From: Diplonema japonicum
Taxonomy: Eukaryota; Euglenozoa; Diplonemea; Diplonemida; Diplonemidae
Assembly: GCA_964019335.1 (NCBI GenBank)
Contig: OZ025693.1
Span: 434,001 to 498,000 of the forward strand
DNA length: 64,000 bases
Direction of reading: 5' to 3'
Made by a program: the position numbers and the translations under genes. This document shows positions 12,544 through 23,724 of the stretch, piece by piece. Numbering within the stretch: the first letter of the stretch is position 1; each line of letters begins with the position of its first letter. Under the pieces are notes generated by a model that was given only the letters and a program-made list of their open reading frames with translations, searched no databases and was not told the DNA's origin.

Positions 12544-15500
12544 CTACACCTGCACAGCAGGGTCCAGCTTTGTGATCGGGACCCCTCGTCTGCCCCGCGT
12601 CAGTTCCACCTGTGCGCTCCCGATGACCCTCTTCCCAGGCTGCATGGTGTGGGCCTGGCCGGGGTTCACGACGTAAGTGTGATCGGGTGCGTCATTGATG
12701 CCCATCCTTGCACGCCAGCCGCTTATTTGCGTCGCTCTGTAATCCTTGATGTGTCTCCTCTTCAGGCTCTGCAACTGCTGGACTCTCTCTGTCTGTGCTG
12801 CTTCTCTTGCCAGCAATGCATCTTGCACGACTGGTGGTAGGTTGGCCTTGTACATTTTGTCCCAGTCACCCTTCTTCTGGTTTGCCACGTACATCTTGGC
12901 TAGTTTTCGCCACGTGCCGCTAAGCTTTGCTTTAAACACGCTCTTCTTGACCATGGCATTCCTCTTGATGGCTGCCTTGGCACTCACAGGCATCCATGTC
13001 ACGGACGGGTCGTACTTGTCGATGCCTGCTTCGAAGGTCACGTTGCTGCGCTTCAGCTGTGGTGCGTTGCATGTAGTTAACCTTGCTTCATGCATACCAA
13101 GTGCGACTTTCTGTTGACCTGTCCCATCACGTGCAGGGCATAACCCATCCTGTCTGCAAGCTCGATCACCTGCGGGCTGATGTCCAAGTGTTTCTCCCTC
13201 AACCTGCCGTTTGCATTCGCCTTCCACCCAAACAAGAGCATACCCTTCTGTGACCGCGCCCCCTTCCTGCCCTTTAACAGAATCGTACCCCTCGGTGCTG
13301 CTTAGCACTTTCTCAGAAGCCTTCGCCTTGTTCCACAACGAGTGCCGCTTGTACGTCTTTTTCAGAATGCTGTGTTGTTGTGTCATGAAGCTGCAATGCA
13401 TACTCTAAAATGGTCAGAAGTTTCGGGGCACATTGGGGTGTGATCACTGTGATGGCTTTCCCTTGCTGCCCCGCACGGGCACAGCGGCCCACCGCATGGA
13501 CCCAGTCGCCAGCAGTCTGCGGGAGCCCCAGGCACAGCACAACATCCACTAGCGCCACGTCATAGCCGCTCGTCGCGAGATCCGTTGTCACGAGGATGTT
13601 CCCTGAGTTTTTGAAATTTTTGAGTGACTTCATGACGGTGCTTGCATGCATGCTCCCTGATGCCATGTGAATACTGGGCCGGGCTTCATCCCCGCGGAAG
13701 TACTCCTTCAGCATCAGATGAATGGTGTACACCATGTCGGGGCTTGTTGCGAAGATGATATATTTCTTGTCCAAGTTCCCTATCTCACCTGTGGTCAGCA
13801 TCCTCTTCAACGTGGGCACCAACTCATAGGAAGAGCATGCCACCAGCTTGTGCTTCACATCCTTGTTCATGGTTGACCCCACCTTCATTGACATCATCGG
13901 CTGGTTTGACAACAGCTGCGCTGCGGAGTCGGCCAGCTTCCCCACTTGTGTGGATGACGTTGCTGACCAGAAAGAGATCTGGCACTGTGGGTCGCTTGGG
14001 CCCTTCTCCTTCTTGATGATGCGCATCAGGGACATCACCTTCGTTAGGAGCAGCTTGTCTGGTTCGTCGACGACGATGTACCTGTTGTGCTGCGATGCAT
14101 GCCAGTGTCATACCTTAGCTCGCTCAGGTTGAACACCTTGTTGCGCTGTGCCAGCATGGACAGCATGGTGCCCAGTGTGCCGATGACCACGTCGCACCCC
14201 TCCGCGGGGTCGGGGTGCCCGTCTCGTTCCTTCAGCTTTGCGAGCATCAGAGTCTTGACAGGAGCCGACGTGGAGTATTGGTACAGGATGTGCCTGGCTT
14301 GGTGGGCTGTTGCACGGTTTCCGCAAAGAATGAGAACTTTGGGGTTCTTCTGGCCGAAAGGGTCCCTCTTCTCCTTGATGGCTAATTGCTGGATAGCAGG
14401 TATTATGTAGCAAAGTGTCTTCCCTGTCCCAGTTGGCGCTTGGCAAACGAGGTTACGCCCTTCCGTCATGACAGGTAGGGCGTACTTCTGCACTGTGGTG
14501 AAGCTCTCGAAGCCACTCTCTTCCACAGCCGCTGCGACGCCTGGCAAAGGATCCCGCGCCGACACAGGTATGCTGTTGTATACCTCGTCCCAGGAGGTCC
14601 ATCGCTGGAAGGCTTCGGGATTGAAGTCGTCGCCGAAGATGATGACGTCTTCCCTGCCGTCTCTGTACCAGTGCCCTGTCTTCCCTTTGTTGGACCCAGT
14701 GGTCGAGTGTACAGGGCGCAAGTACTTCTGTTGCGTCACCTCATCCGCAGCAGCGTGCTCAGTGTGCACGTCCATGTTGGTCGCGACCTGTATTTCTTCA
14801 AGGGCCTCCTCGGGTACGCTTTGCTGCTCTTGCACCTTGACTCCCTTGGCGGTTAGCTCCTTGTCGGTCTCCTCCTCCAGCATGGACAGTGTCTCGTCGA
14901 TGTTTGTGTACTGCCGCTTGGGTATCCTTGGCTGCGGTGCAGGTACTTCGGGTGCAGCAACACCCTCAATGACGTTCTCAACAGGAGTCGCTTTCTGCGA
15001 TGATATCTCACCAAGTTCCCTTTTGCTAAGGGTCAGCTGCGGCATCTCTGATGTGCTGCTCAGCACTCTGTTCGATTTTCGTTTCTTTTTCTTCTTGACG
15101 ACAGTTTTGGGCTCGGGTTCGGGTTCGGGTTCGGGCTCGGGTTCGGGTTCGGGCTCGGGTTCCGGTTCCGGTTCAGACACACGGGCAGACTTCTTGGTTT
15201 TTTTCCGTTTAGCAACGTGCAGCTTCCTCGTTTTGCGTGGGGCCTTGTTCTCGCCCGCCTCCTTCACCATCTGGAGGTATTCTTGTTTGATTTCTTCTTG
15301 CGATAGAGGCTTTCGCACCCATTCCTCCATCTTATCATCCCCTACCTCTTTCTCTTTCGGTATCCGATCGTCCTCTTTGTCCTTCCGCTTCTGCTGCTGT
15401 TGTGCGTCGAGTCTCGCGTACAGCTCTCTTCGTTTCTGGAGCTTCTCTGCTCTGGTCTTTTCGATAGAATCTTCATAGTAACTAGAAAAGGGGTTTTCTT

Positions 15501-15678
15501 CTTCCTGTTGCGGCTCGGGTGGTGCTATCTGGTCTTTTGCCTCTGTAGCATGGTAACTATCCCCGACAGGCAAGGTCTGAGGTGCTGCTTTCGGCCGCCG
15601 TAGCGAGACGCCTTTTCTTTTCTTCACGGAAGCAAATCGTGCCTGTCTTGAAGCTGTCTGGCAGAACAGGCGCAACAT
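12544..15678 (-). CDS. Mitochondrial-type DEAD-like RNA helicase (MRH4/DDX28-like)
   Basis: Five exons: 14114-15678, 13404-14081, 13244-13369, 13098-13203 and 12544-13056. Introns are 32, 34, 40 and 41 nt and the product is about 995 residues. The first ATG gives MLRLFCQTASRQARFAS, an amphipathic basic start typical of mitochondrial targeting. A long charged region has a run of about eleven EP pairs near residue 190. Helicase motifs follow: APTGTGKT (I), VDEPD in place of DEAD (II), SAT (III), VTTDLATSGYD (V) and HAVGRCARAG (VI, degenerate from HRIGRxxR). MRH4/DDX28-type helicases assist mitoribosome large-subunit assembly; that role is inferred from presequence and degenerate motifs. The C-terminal ~250 residues are basic and unassigned. 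Confidence 0.82.
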
Positions 15679-16420
15679 TGCCCCCTCCTTGAGTGTGTTA
15701 TTGGAGTGAAAGGCCACTGGTGTGAGGTCAACCAGAACAGAAAAAGGGGATAATGGAGCTGAATCTCGAAATCAAGTGCCATGAACTTACATAGTCCCTT
15801 TTTCGAATCTTGATTTTTTTCTTTTTTTTTTTTTAAAAAAAATATAATTCTTGTCTTCTATGTAAGCAGATCGAGCGAGAGAGCAGTAATTGCATGATTG
15901 TGGCAGCAACTACTAGTTCACAAATGCGTCTTCTACCCTTCACTCTTTCCTTTTTTTTATTTTTTTTTCTTAAACCCCCCTTCTTACTTACCTGTACTAA
16001 GAGGAAAATTGAAGCATAGGGAGAGGGGAAGGAGGACACTTTTTTTTTTTCTTTTTTTTTTACTTAACAAATATCTATTGGGGGGGGGGGGGGGAAGAAC
16101 AAGAGTATGTACCTCAATTTCCTTTTTTTTTTTTTTTGAGAAAAACGGGAGTTTTCTTCTTTTCGTTCTCCTCTCCCCTCTTTTCATTGTTTTCTATTGA
16201 GAATGGGAGAGAGAAGTCTTCAGTTTCTTGCCGTAGAAGCAGAGTCGATCACAGGTAATTAAAAAGAAGTAGTTGTTATAAGTGTATCCTCGTAACAAAA
16301 AAAGAAAGGAAGGGGGGAGGGGGAAGAAAAAGATATGTGATATCTTCTTACCGCTCAGCCTCCCCTTCTCTCTTTCGACCTCTCTCCCTTTTGCGTGATG
16401 AAAAAAAAAAAAAAAAAAAA
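15679..16420. other. Intergenic, homopolymer-rich, no gene seen
   Basis: T, A and G runs dominate, including 14 G at 16081-16094 and 20 A at 16401-16420, which abuts the 326-bp repeat. No coding signal was recognised. Confidence 0.65.
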
Positions 16421-16746
16421 TGGGGCTTTGATTGCAACACTAGGTGGCGTTAAGCGTGCAATGAAGCACGAACTACCTACTTGATTACAGGGGGCGCTCC
16501 TCGGCCGAGCAGTAGCTTCTTCTGCGTTCCGCGTCGTGTCCTTAATGCGTGCGGTGTGCTCAACCCTAGCCGGGGCGTCCCGGGTAACCAAGATTCTGTG
16601 CTCGTGCAGTCTGCTGCCTGTTCGTCACCCTGAGCATCTGCGTTACGTTCTTCCACTCGGGCGCTACCGGTGATGACCGACGAGGAGGTCAACAGCGAAC
16701 AACACATCTGATGTACTTCTTATATTTTCATGTTATCCCCACCACC
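16421..16746. repeat. 326-bp dispersed repeat, copy A (SINE- or MITE-like)
   Basis: It differs from 23725-24050 at about 9 of 326 positions. It begins TGGGGCTTTGATTGCAACAC after a run of 20 A and ends GTTATCCCCACCACC before an A-rich run. Landmarks are TTGATTACAGGGGGCGC, GTAGCTTCTTCTGCGTTC and GAACAACACATCTGATG. Diverged, internally expanded relatives fill 45.7-52.3 kb. An A-rich 3' side fits a retroposon, but no clear pol III box or target duplication was found. Confidence 0.8.
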
Positions 16747-16930
16747 AACAAAAAAAAAAAACTCGATAAAATTTCAGTGTGCATGGGGGTGCTCACTGTT
16801 CAGGTAGAAATTCACACTAACCGGTCACCGTTCTGCGGTTGCTGTCTGGTGCCTGCGGTGGCTGTTTGTCGCGATGAGATGGACGGCATCTGGGACGGCA
16901 TCTGGGCGAGAAACATTGCTTGGAGTCGTG

Positions 16931-18130
16931 CTAGGTAGGGGGGGGTTTGGCTCGAGGAGAAGAGTGGTCTCCTGTCGTAGCCGTGTGCCGTCGGGCCCCC
17001 AAGATGTCGAAGGGTATGCACCCTTGATTTGGCGCTGGCGGGGAAGGCTGACCTTCCACAGCGTGCTGAGCATTTCTGGATGCGACCAAGATGTATCGCA
17101 TCCTTGCGGCCTTCTCCGTGAGCAGGTCTTGATCGTCGAGGGGACCTATGAGTGACCGGCGGGTGGTCTGCTCATAGTCTATGGCGAGTTCCATTGTCGT
17201 GACGGAAGTTTTCTTCTTACCATCGTACCATCGTAGGCCTCTTAGCCACTTGAGGACGTTCTTCAAATGAAAGGTCAGGACCGCGCCTGACGCCCCGTTC
17301 GCCTTCAGCAACGCTTCCGTCGGAACATCATGTTGCCTCCCTGTCGCTACCTCATCCCAAGGGTTGGAGGTGAGCACTCTCTTGCTTTTTTCCGCTGCTC
17401 TGGCGTCACGGACCGTCACTACTTTCAGGAGGTATTGTTGCACCATCCTGGCACGTTCTTTCCCTGCTTTGTCGGCCCCTCTTGGGACTATCCCGTGAAG
17501 GGCTGTGGCAGCTGGGAGGCCTTCTCGCTTCACCTCTGCGTATTGCTCGCTTTCCAACACACTCCTTGCCGGCTCGCACTCCCACAGTGCGTGCTCCGTC
17601 ATGCTGGTCGTTGTCTGGGACCGGTGGTCGTCACACGCTAATGCTGGGTTTTCCACACCAGGGCCATCCAATTTTCTCCCCCACACCCTCCCCTCGGGTG
17701 AGTCGTGAACACTGCACCACTAATGATGCGCCGCAACCTAAAGGACACCAACGGTCTCCGGGCCTGGAGCTTTTTCCACCAATAGTTCGTGGACGGGCAC
17801 GCCCCGCCTCCATCCCCACGAAGGTTGATCTCTTCTCGATCATTGTGAGCCACCGCTGTATCTCCGTGCAGGTCGGCAACAAAGGACCATCCCTTCCCCA
17901 GAAAGGGGAGCCATCTGTTCCGCAGGACTCCAATCGGACCCATCACCTCATCGTCATCGCGGTCCTGGTATAGACCAATGATCTCACCAACACGCTGCCG
18001 CAAACGCGGAGAGGCCAGGCTCTCCCGGACCACGCTGTTTATCGTTCCGTAGATGACCTTCGACAACGGATGTGCCGTATGCCCTGGCAGCAGAACGTTC
18101 AGTACAGACACGGGGTTTCTCATCCCGAAC
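16931..18130 (-). pseudogene. Retroelement-like remnant (C-terminal reverse-transcriptase region), frameshifted
   Basis: Two overlapping minus-strand frames carry protein-like sequence that seems to be one broken ORF. The upstream frame (18130 to ~17690) runs from MRNPVSVLNVLLPGHTAHPL to VSFRLRRIISGAVFTTHP. After a frame change near 17680 the other frame gives NPALACDDHRSQTTTSMTEH and then ALWECEPARSV. A basic region, a short loop, then CxxH...EHxLxEC is the layout of the zinc knuckle after the reverse transcriptase of many non-LTR elements. No catalytic YxDD box is present, so assignment rests on this tail alone. GC content exceeds that of the flanking A/T-rich DNA. Confidence 0.4.
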
Positions 18131-18792
18131 TGGGGGCCCCAAAAAAAAAAAACATATTTACGACCGCAATAAGAGGAGGGTGGAACATCAATAAGGGGAG
18201 GGGGAAATATGAGAATAATAATAAAAATAAAATAAAATAAAAAATAGAACACGCAATAAGTGAGAACAAAAAATATAAAAAAAAGAAGTGGACGGGTGCA
18301 GGGGTCCAAGCCATGTATACTAACAAAACAAATAAACAAAAAAAAGGATTTTTTACAACCTTTCAAGAATGGGGTACTAGTTTATGAAACAGATATTATT
18401 CAGAGCCCGAGGCTACTATCCCCGTCCTTCAAGGGTCAAGAAAAAAAAAAAGGAGAAAAAAAAAAAAAACTCAGCTATCACGCAGCAACTCTACCTGATT
18501 TCATCGCACGTGAGGTGAGCACGTCTAGCTTACACCGTGTTGGCTTCTTCAAGGATTTAGTAGTGTTCCCTGCGGCAGGCCGCCTGGCAGCTGTGCTCAC
18601 ATTGGGCTGACCTATCGGCGGAGCGGGGAGAACTGCCGCGCTACTGTGGTGTAGGTTGGTACCAGCCGTGCAAGGGTCTGTAGTGCCAGCTTGCCCACAC
18701 GCCTGCCACCCACAACCAGAAGAAGCAGCAGCAGGGCGTAGCAGGCCAGCATGGAGCGAGACCAGCAAAAAATATTTTCTTTTTCCCCCCGT

Positions 18793-20316
18793 CTATGAAT
18801 ACCTCTTACTCCTGGCCACGCCCAGCTTGGTCGTCTGGCGCAGTGGCGGTGGACACGCTGCCAGATACGACAGAATGATGATACCTTCGGTGGACTTCTT
18901 CTGAATCTTCAGCAACTCGTCCCAGGCGACAAGGTCTGTCGGTGGCTGTCCCTTCCTGGCTGTGAGGACGTGGTTGCCCCTGAAGGCGAAGACGACTGCG
19001 TAGTGGTTCGGGAGGTGCAGCACGACAGAGACGTTCGGACGCAGAGTGAGATGCCTGAACTCCTCGAACGTGTACTCCGACAGCACCTGCGTCACGGCCG
19101 TCACGCCTAAGGCGAAGCTTGTCGACAGCCGCTCTACAGCCATCACCACGCCCCACGACCCGAACCTAGCTGTCGAAGGCTTCACGCATCGTAGCTTTGC
19201 CAACCCCCATATGTTGTTCACCAGCACGTACACCGCCTTCATGGAAGGTTTGCACTTCGGTCGCGCCCCGTCCTCCAGCCACCGCAGCGCTGTGTACTTG
19301 TCGGTGTCAAGGGTGGCAAGGTCTATCAGCATCCGCCTGATGGCCTCCAGGCACTTCTTCTGCTGCGCCTTCGTGGTGGGAGGGGGGAAGTGCAAGCTGC
19401 CGTTGGGTGACATCTCGCGCCCCACACGTGTCGCTATGAGCTCTGCTGTCCCTGTCGAGAGCTCCACGCACGCAGAGCCTATGGACTTGGCGATCATGTC
19501 CACGAGGTCACGGTCCATCACGGCGATGGCGTCCACCGCAGCGAAGGAGTTGGGCTTGCCCCGCATCATGTAAACCTCGCGGGAGCGTGGCTCCGTGTAC
19601 GAGGGACGCGGGCGGCGGAGGAGCATGTTGATGGAACCTGCAGCAGAGGCGGCGGCACAGCAGGGCGACGGCTGCTCGACGAAGCATTCAAACGCCAAGG
19701 GGACGATGACCTCAGGGGAGCCGCGCCACCACCATACCCACGAATCACAAAGAAGTCGCCTGAGGGGATTGCCTGGCTCATAATAGTCGGAAGCACGGTG
19801 CACCATGCCCTGGTACTTCTCGTACATAACAGGCGAGAGATCTTCTTTCATGAGGGCAGCTGTCTTCTGTGCGAGGATCGGGAGCTTGATGGTCAAGTGG
19901 TAGTCGCGGTCTTCCTCATGCGGGATCTGCAGGTCATGGTGGAGGGCTCGGCGGATGTACCGCATAAACGGCTCCAGAGGCCCGTTCATCTCAAGGTACA
20001 GCTGTGCCAGCCAGTCTGCCATCACGGAGTCCACCCAGCTCTGGCTAGGGGGGTGCGTGGCCTCCTCTCTGGTGTGGAGGCGCGTCCTTTGCCTGCACGT
20101 GCCCCTGTCGATCACAGCCGTGTACGGGGGCCAAGCCAAGAACTGCTCAGAGTAGTCGTTCTGCTGCATGTCCTCTTCCATCATGCGCTGGTCGGCCTCC
20201 ACCCATGCATCCATGTCAACCCCCATCATTTCTGATTGGGTGGCCCGTGCTCTTATCCTTGGACTCCTCGAGGGCCGCCCAGGGCTGCCTTCAGATCGCA
20301 CATCTATACAGGGCAT
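18793..20316 (-). CDS. Uncharacterised protein with C-terminal NHYAVVF-type domain
   Basis: The first ATG of the open frame is at 20316 (MPCIDVRSEG), giving 507 residues; MMGVDMDAW at 20229 is an alternative. I do not recognise the family. The last 110 residues (GSWGVVMAVERLSTSFALGV, then NVSVVLHLPNHYAVVFAF, then HVLTARKGQPPTD) look like a compact alpha/beta fold. An NHY next to a strand resembles papain-like hydrolases, but no matching catalytic cysteine is clear. After KRYS the stop overlaps a possible 5' splice site (GTATTC at 18802). A 3' site near 18703 would add a short basic tail, so the C-terminus is uncertain. About 350 nt of unassigned DNA follows. Confidence 0.6.
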   Translation of the reverse strand: MPCIDVRSEGSPGRPSRSPRIRARATQSEMMGVDMDAWVEADQRMMEEDMQQNDYSEQFLAWPPYTAVIDRGTCRQRTRLHTREEATHPPSQSWVDSVMADWLAQLYLEMNGPLEPFMRYIRRALHHDLQIPHEEDRDYHLTIKLPILAQKTAALMKEDLSPVMYEKYQGMVHRASDYYEPGNPLRRLLCDSWVWWWRGSPEVIVPLAFECFVEQPSPCCAAASAAGSINMLLRRPRPSYTEPRSREVYMMRGKPNSFAAVDAIAVMDRDLVDMIAKSIGSACVELSTGTAELIATRVGREMSPNGSLHFPPPTTKAQQKKCLEAIRRMLIDLATLDTDKYTALRWLEDGARPKCKPSMKAVYVLVNNIWGLAKLRCVKPSTARFGSWGVVMAVERLSTSFALGVTAVTQVLSEYTFEEFRHLTLRPNVSVVLHLPNHYAVVFAFRGNHVLTARKGQPPTDLVAWDELLKIQKKSTEGIIILSYLAACPPPLRQTTKLGVARSKRYS

Positions 20317-21037
20317 TCGCCCGTCCTGGTATAGGTGATGACAAGGTTCAAAAGAAGCAGAAGCAAAACGAGAGAAAGGCTGGAACCGTCTCACAGACAA
20401 AGGCCTGGAGACTTGTTCACGGAATGACCCCCTCACCCCCTCCCACGGTAGTTATTAAGAAATAATCTTGCAATAACAAGGAAAAAAAAGGGGGGGCGCC
20501 TCAACACTCTGGAAGAGAGACAACTACTGCTAAAACGAATTTTTTGAAGTTTAAAAAAGAAAAAAAGAAAATGAGAAACGGAAAACATCGAATGTCTCAG
20601 GCCAAGAGCTACTGGCTGGACAGCTTTGTGGCATCTAGACACTGAGTATTCTTTTTGTTTCCCTTTTTATTTTCTTTTTTTTTTTTTGCGATGGTTTCAT
20701 CAACATTATGTAAAAAGAAGTATTTTTTTTGAATATTTTTTTTCTCATCTCCTCCCCTTTCTTTTTCTTTTTTTTCCCCTTTTTTCTCTCTCAGTTTATT
20801 TCCCACTGTCGGAATAGGAAATGGGGAAAAAAAAATTTTAAAAAAAAGACGGGGACTCCCCCCGTGCTTAAGTTTGTTGGTTTCTTAATTATTCCTCAAA
20901 GAAAAAAAGTAAAACCTCCTTTCTTTTTTTTTTTTCCCATTCTTTTTTTTTTCTTTCTGTTTTTTTTTTTTTTTTTAAATAAAAAATACACCGAAGCTAG
21001 AAAACAAGAGGAGTGGGGGGGGGGGGGATAATATAAT
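20317..21037. other. Intergenic, A/T-rich, no gene seen
   Basis: This stretch holds alternating A, T and G runs (for example 14 G near 21015). No recognisable ORF, repeat relative or RNA gene was found. Confidence 0.6.
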
Positions 21038-21754
21038 TTACGCCATTTTAGACTTCTGGTGATACAGCAAGGCCCCCAGAGCAGTACCGATTAAAAGCCC
21101 TTGGTAGTTGGAAACAAGCCAGTTTTGAACTGTGGTGAGGGGCTTGGCAGGGCGCCAGAAGGTTCCTTGTCTACCATCGGCCGCAATCCCGGCAGCTGGG
21201 AGACCATCCAAGGACCATCCACGAACCTTCCACTTAGCAATGGTGTCTTGATTCATATCTATACCCAGAAGGATCTTCTCAAGGGCTTCCGGCATCCTCG
21301 TGCGCTGGGACTTGTATTCCATAAAGGGGACCGCAAACCCACAAGAGTCCATTACCTGGAAAGCGTCTATAATAATTATGGACCGAGCCTGCTCAGGCTT
21401 CAGGGGCCCCGTGTCGTTGAAGTGAGTGTTGACTAGTTTTTTGAACTCGTCGGAGCCCTGCAGGACGGCGCGCCCCATGCCGTGCACCCTTGCGATCAAG
21501 GGATCGCCTTCATAGGCACACCACATCAGGCACACCCTGCCGTTCTCCCTTATGTGGCTCAGCGTCTCGCACCCACTGCCGTGCACGTCGATGAACATCA
21601 GCTGGTTCTCCCCCGTTATCTTCAACGTTGCATCCAGCCCCTTGGGGCTCAGGTTCACAAACTTTCCGTGCGTCGGTGCTGACGCCACAAAGAACATGTG
21701 GCTCTTCTCAATAAGCTTCTTCACACGCCCTTCGATTTTGTTGTAGATCTTCAT
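21038..21754 (-). CDS. Pyridoxamine 5'-phosphate oxidase-like FMN-binding protein with C-terminal membrane anchor
   Basis: Single exon, ATG start, 238 residues. The N-terminal half has the split-barrel pattern of the family: HMFFVASAPTHGKFVNLSPK, then MFIDVHGSGCETLSHIRENG and VCLMWCAYEGDP. This resembles a eukaryotic subgroup of the PNPOx-like superfamily (fungal YPR172W-type) more than true PdxH. A hydrophobic segment near the C-terminus (NYQGLLIGTALGALLYHQ) predicts a tail anchor. FMN binding is inferred from the family; substrate and true enzymatic role are unknown. An (ATT)n tract precedes the start codon. Confidence 0.8.
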   Translation of the reverse strand: MKIYNKIEGRVKKLIEKSHMFFVASAPTHGKFVNLSPKGLDATLKITGENQLMFIDVHGSGCETLSHIRENGRVCLMWCAYEGDPLIARVHGMGRAVLQGSDEFKKLVNTHFNDTGPLKPEQARSIIIIDAFQVMDSCGFAVPFMEYKSQRTRMPEALEKILLGIDMNQDTIAKWKVRGWSLDGLPAAGIAADGRQGTFWRPAKPLTTVQNWLVSNYQGLLIGTALGALLYHQKSKMA

Positions 21755-22034
21755 ATTATTATTATTATTTTCTTTCTTTTTTGTGTTTCACTCTCTTTTT
21801 TTATTATTGAAAAGATGGGGGAACACTAAAGAAATATTTTTTTTTCTTTCGTAGAGAAGTGAAGGGTACCAAGTGCAACTGAACGAACAAGGGGGGGGGG
21901 GGGGGGGACAAAACAAATAGGGGGGAAGGAGCCTGAGCAAACAAGGGAAAGACCCCCCAAAAAGAACAAAACACTTTTTCGCTCTCCCCCCCCCTTAAAA
22001 AAAAGAAGATTACATAATCTGTAGCGAGTCTCGA

Positions 22035-23177
22035 TCATTCAGTACTCTTCCGCCTTTTGGCGAACGGGTCGCCATGAGGGCCTTTGCACCCTATGTTGGC
22101 AGCAGGGATTGTGCGCCACCGTGCCTTGGCCTCTTCAGGGTTGCAGGTGGTAGGCTCATCAAAGGCCATCTCCCCGCAGACCGCGTTTAGGTACACGTCT
22201 GCCTGCATAAGGGACACGGACTTGTCATAATGCGCACCGTCAGTGGTGTACATAGCAGACACCCTGGTGATGGGTGCTGTGATAAGGACGGAGGCGCCTG
22301 CACACGCTGCAGCAAGGGAGAGCGCTTCTCGGTAGACCATAGCTTTGTCCGCGTCATTGCAGGTTCTACACTGCTTCCATTCAGGGCACCTGTGTATGTT
22401 CAGCCAGTGGATTGGGTTGACCACCAGCACCGCCCCATGCTTCATGATCTTCTTGATATTAGCCAATCTCTGCTTCATGGTGTCGAAGTACTTGTCCGGC
22501 GGTGTGAAGGCCACCCCCATGTCCCACATCCCGCTGCCTACCAGCACGAAGTCTGCAGATTTAATGGTGTTCTGTGTGATGGTGTAGTTCAAGGACCCAT
22601 CGTATACTGCTGCAGCAGACCAGTAAAAGGAAAACTCCCCTGCCGTCCCTACAGGGAACACGTGGGAGTAGACCTGGCCTTTTTCTTCCGTGTCTGCCAG
22701 CTCGGGACCTTTGTCTGCGCGTGTGAAGAAATGCATGTCCCTTGTCATGCCCAGGCCGAACCGTGCTATCTTCCTCGCGATGTCTCTTGTGAGGGAGTCC
22801 CCAAGCCAGATTTGTTTTTTTGTTGAGAAGCACCTCTTCACGTTCATCTCTTCCATCGAAAGCAGCCGGCACCCTTGTGGTTTCCAAACAGGCCGTATCC
22901 GGCCTTGTTCCACTGTGCCTGGGAACACCATTGCGTTCTTGTGGCATGCTTTCTGCGCCTCTGAAGGGGGTGTCAGGACGCGCTCGGGGTCAGGTACTGC
23001 AATTATATCATCCAGGCTGCCCTCGGACACGCTGCCTTCATTCGGATCATTAATGTCAACCGTTTTAAGCTCGTTTAGCAAGTTTCTCGGCTCGGGACAT
23101 GTGGGCGCCAACCATAGACCGAACGACACGCCCAGCACAAACACCAACAACGCCACAAAGCCTCGGAGGAGGACCAT
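22035..23177 (-). CDS. Type II membrane protein with PC-esterase / SGNH-like domain
   Basis: Single exon, 380 residues. Residues 1-25 form a signal anchor (MVLLRGFVALLVFVLGVSFG). The lumenal part starts with WKPQGCRLLSMEEM, then IWLGDSLTRDIARKI, the GDS block I with its serine nucleophile near residue 128. Near residue 317 DGAHYDKSVSL supplies the DxxH pair. This arrangement fits the PC-esterase family (plant TBL, CASD1 and NXPE relatives), whose active members transfer or remove acetyl groups on Golgi glycans. Several cysteines probably form disulphides. The glycan substrate is unknown. Confidence 0.75.
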   Translation of the reverse strand: MVLLRGFVALLVFVLGVSFGLWLAPTCPEPRNLLNELKTVDINDPNEGSVSEGSLDDIIAVPDPERVLTPPSEAQKACHKNAMVFPGTVEQGRIRPVWKPQGCRLLSMEEMNVKRCFSTKKQIWLGDSLTRDIARKIARFGLGMTRDMHFFTRADKGPELADTEEKGQVYSHVFPVGTAGEFSFYWSAAAVYDGSLNYTITQNTIKSADFVLVGSGMWDMGVAFTPPDKYFDTMKQRLANIKKIMKHGAVLVVNPIHWLNIHRCPEWKQCRTCNDADKAMVYREALSLAAACAGASVLITAPITRVSAMYTTDGAHYDKSVSLMQADVYLNAVCGEMAFDEPTTCNPEEAKARWRTIPAANIGCKGPHGDPFAKRRKSTE

Positions 23178-23724
23178 CGTTCCTTTCTGTCCCTCTGACC
23201 CTTCTCCCTTTTATTTATTTATCTATTTATTTGTTCTAACAATATATTCTTGTGAGACCAAAAACTAGTTGATGGCAGCGTAACGAGAATCTCATTACAT
23301 GGAACTCCGCTCATGCGCACAAACACATGAAGCGCCAAACTAGTTTTTTTTGGGGGGGGCATGCGTGTGAGGAATAGGGGGGTAAATAAATAGATATAAG
23401 TACCATAGATGGGGTGTAAATGCAAAGGATTCGGGGGTGGATGGAGAAAGAAGATTTTAAGAAAGAAAAACTTAAGGGGGGATAAAAAAAAACTTAATGA
23501 ATGGGTTCTCTGTTTGAAGACAGCAGTGTAAAAAAAAAAAAAACTAAAAAAAGGAGGGGGGAGGACATTAGGAGACAAGGAAGAGAATTAGTTTCCTTTT
23601 TTTTTTTCCGTCTGTTTTATTTACATTTTTTTTTCTCTTCCAAAAAGAAAAAAAAAAAAAAGGAGGAAGGGAAAAGGTAAGAGAAAAACAATGGAGTGAG
23701 GACTTAAAAAAAAAAAAGAAAAAA
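23178..23724. other. Intergenic, no gene seen
   Basis: The DNA is low complexity with A, T and G runs. It ends in an A run directly before copy B of the 326-bp repeat. Confidence 0.6.

Noticed and set aside
14468-15478. 336-residue plus-strand frame opposite the helicase
   Set aside because: It is the antisense of the helicase exon; its GSGSGS run mirrors the EP repeat.
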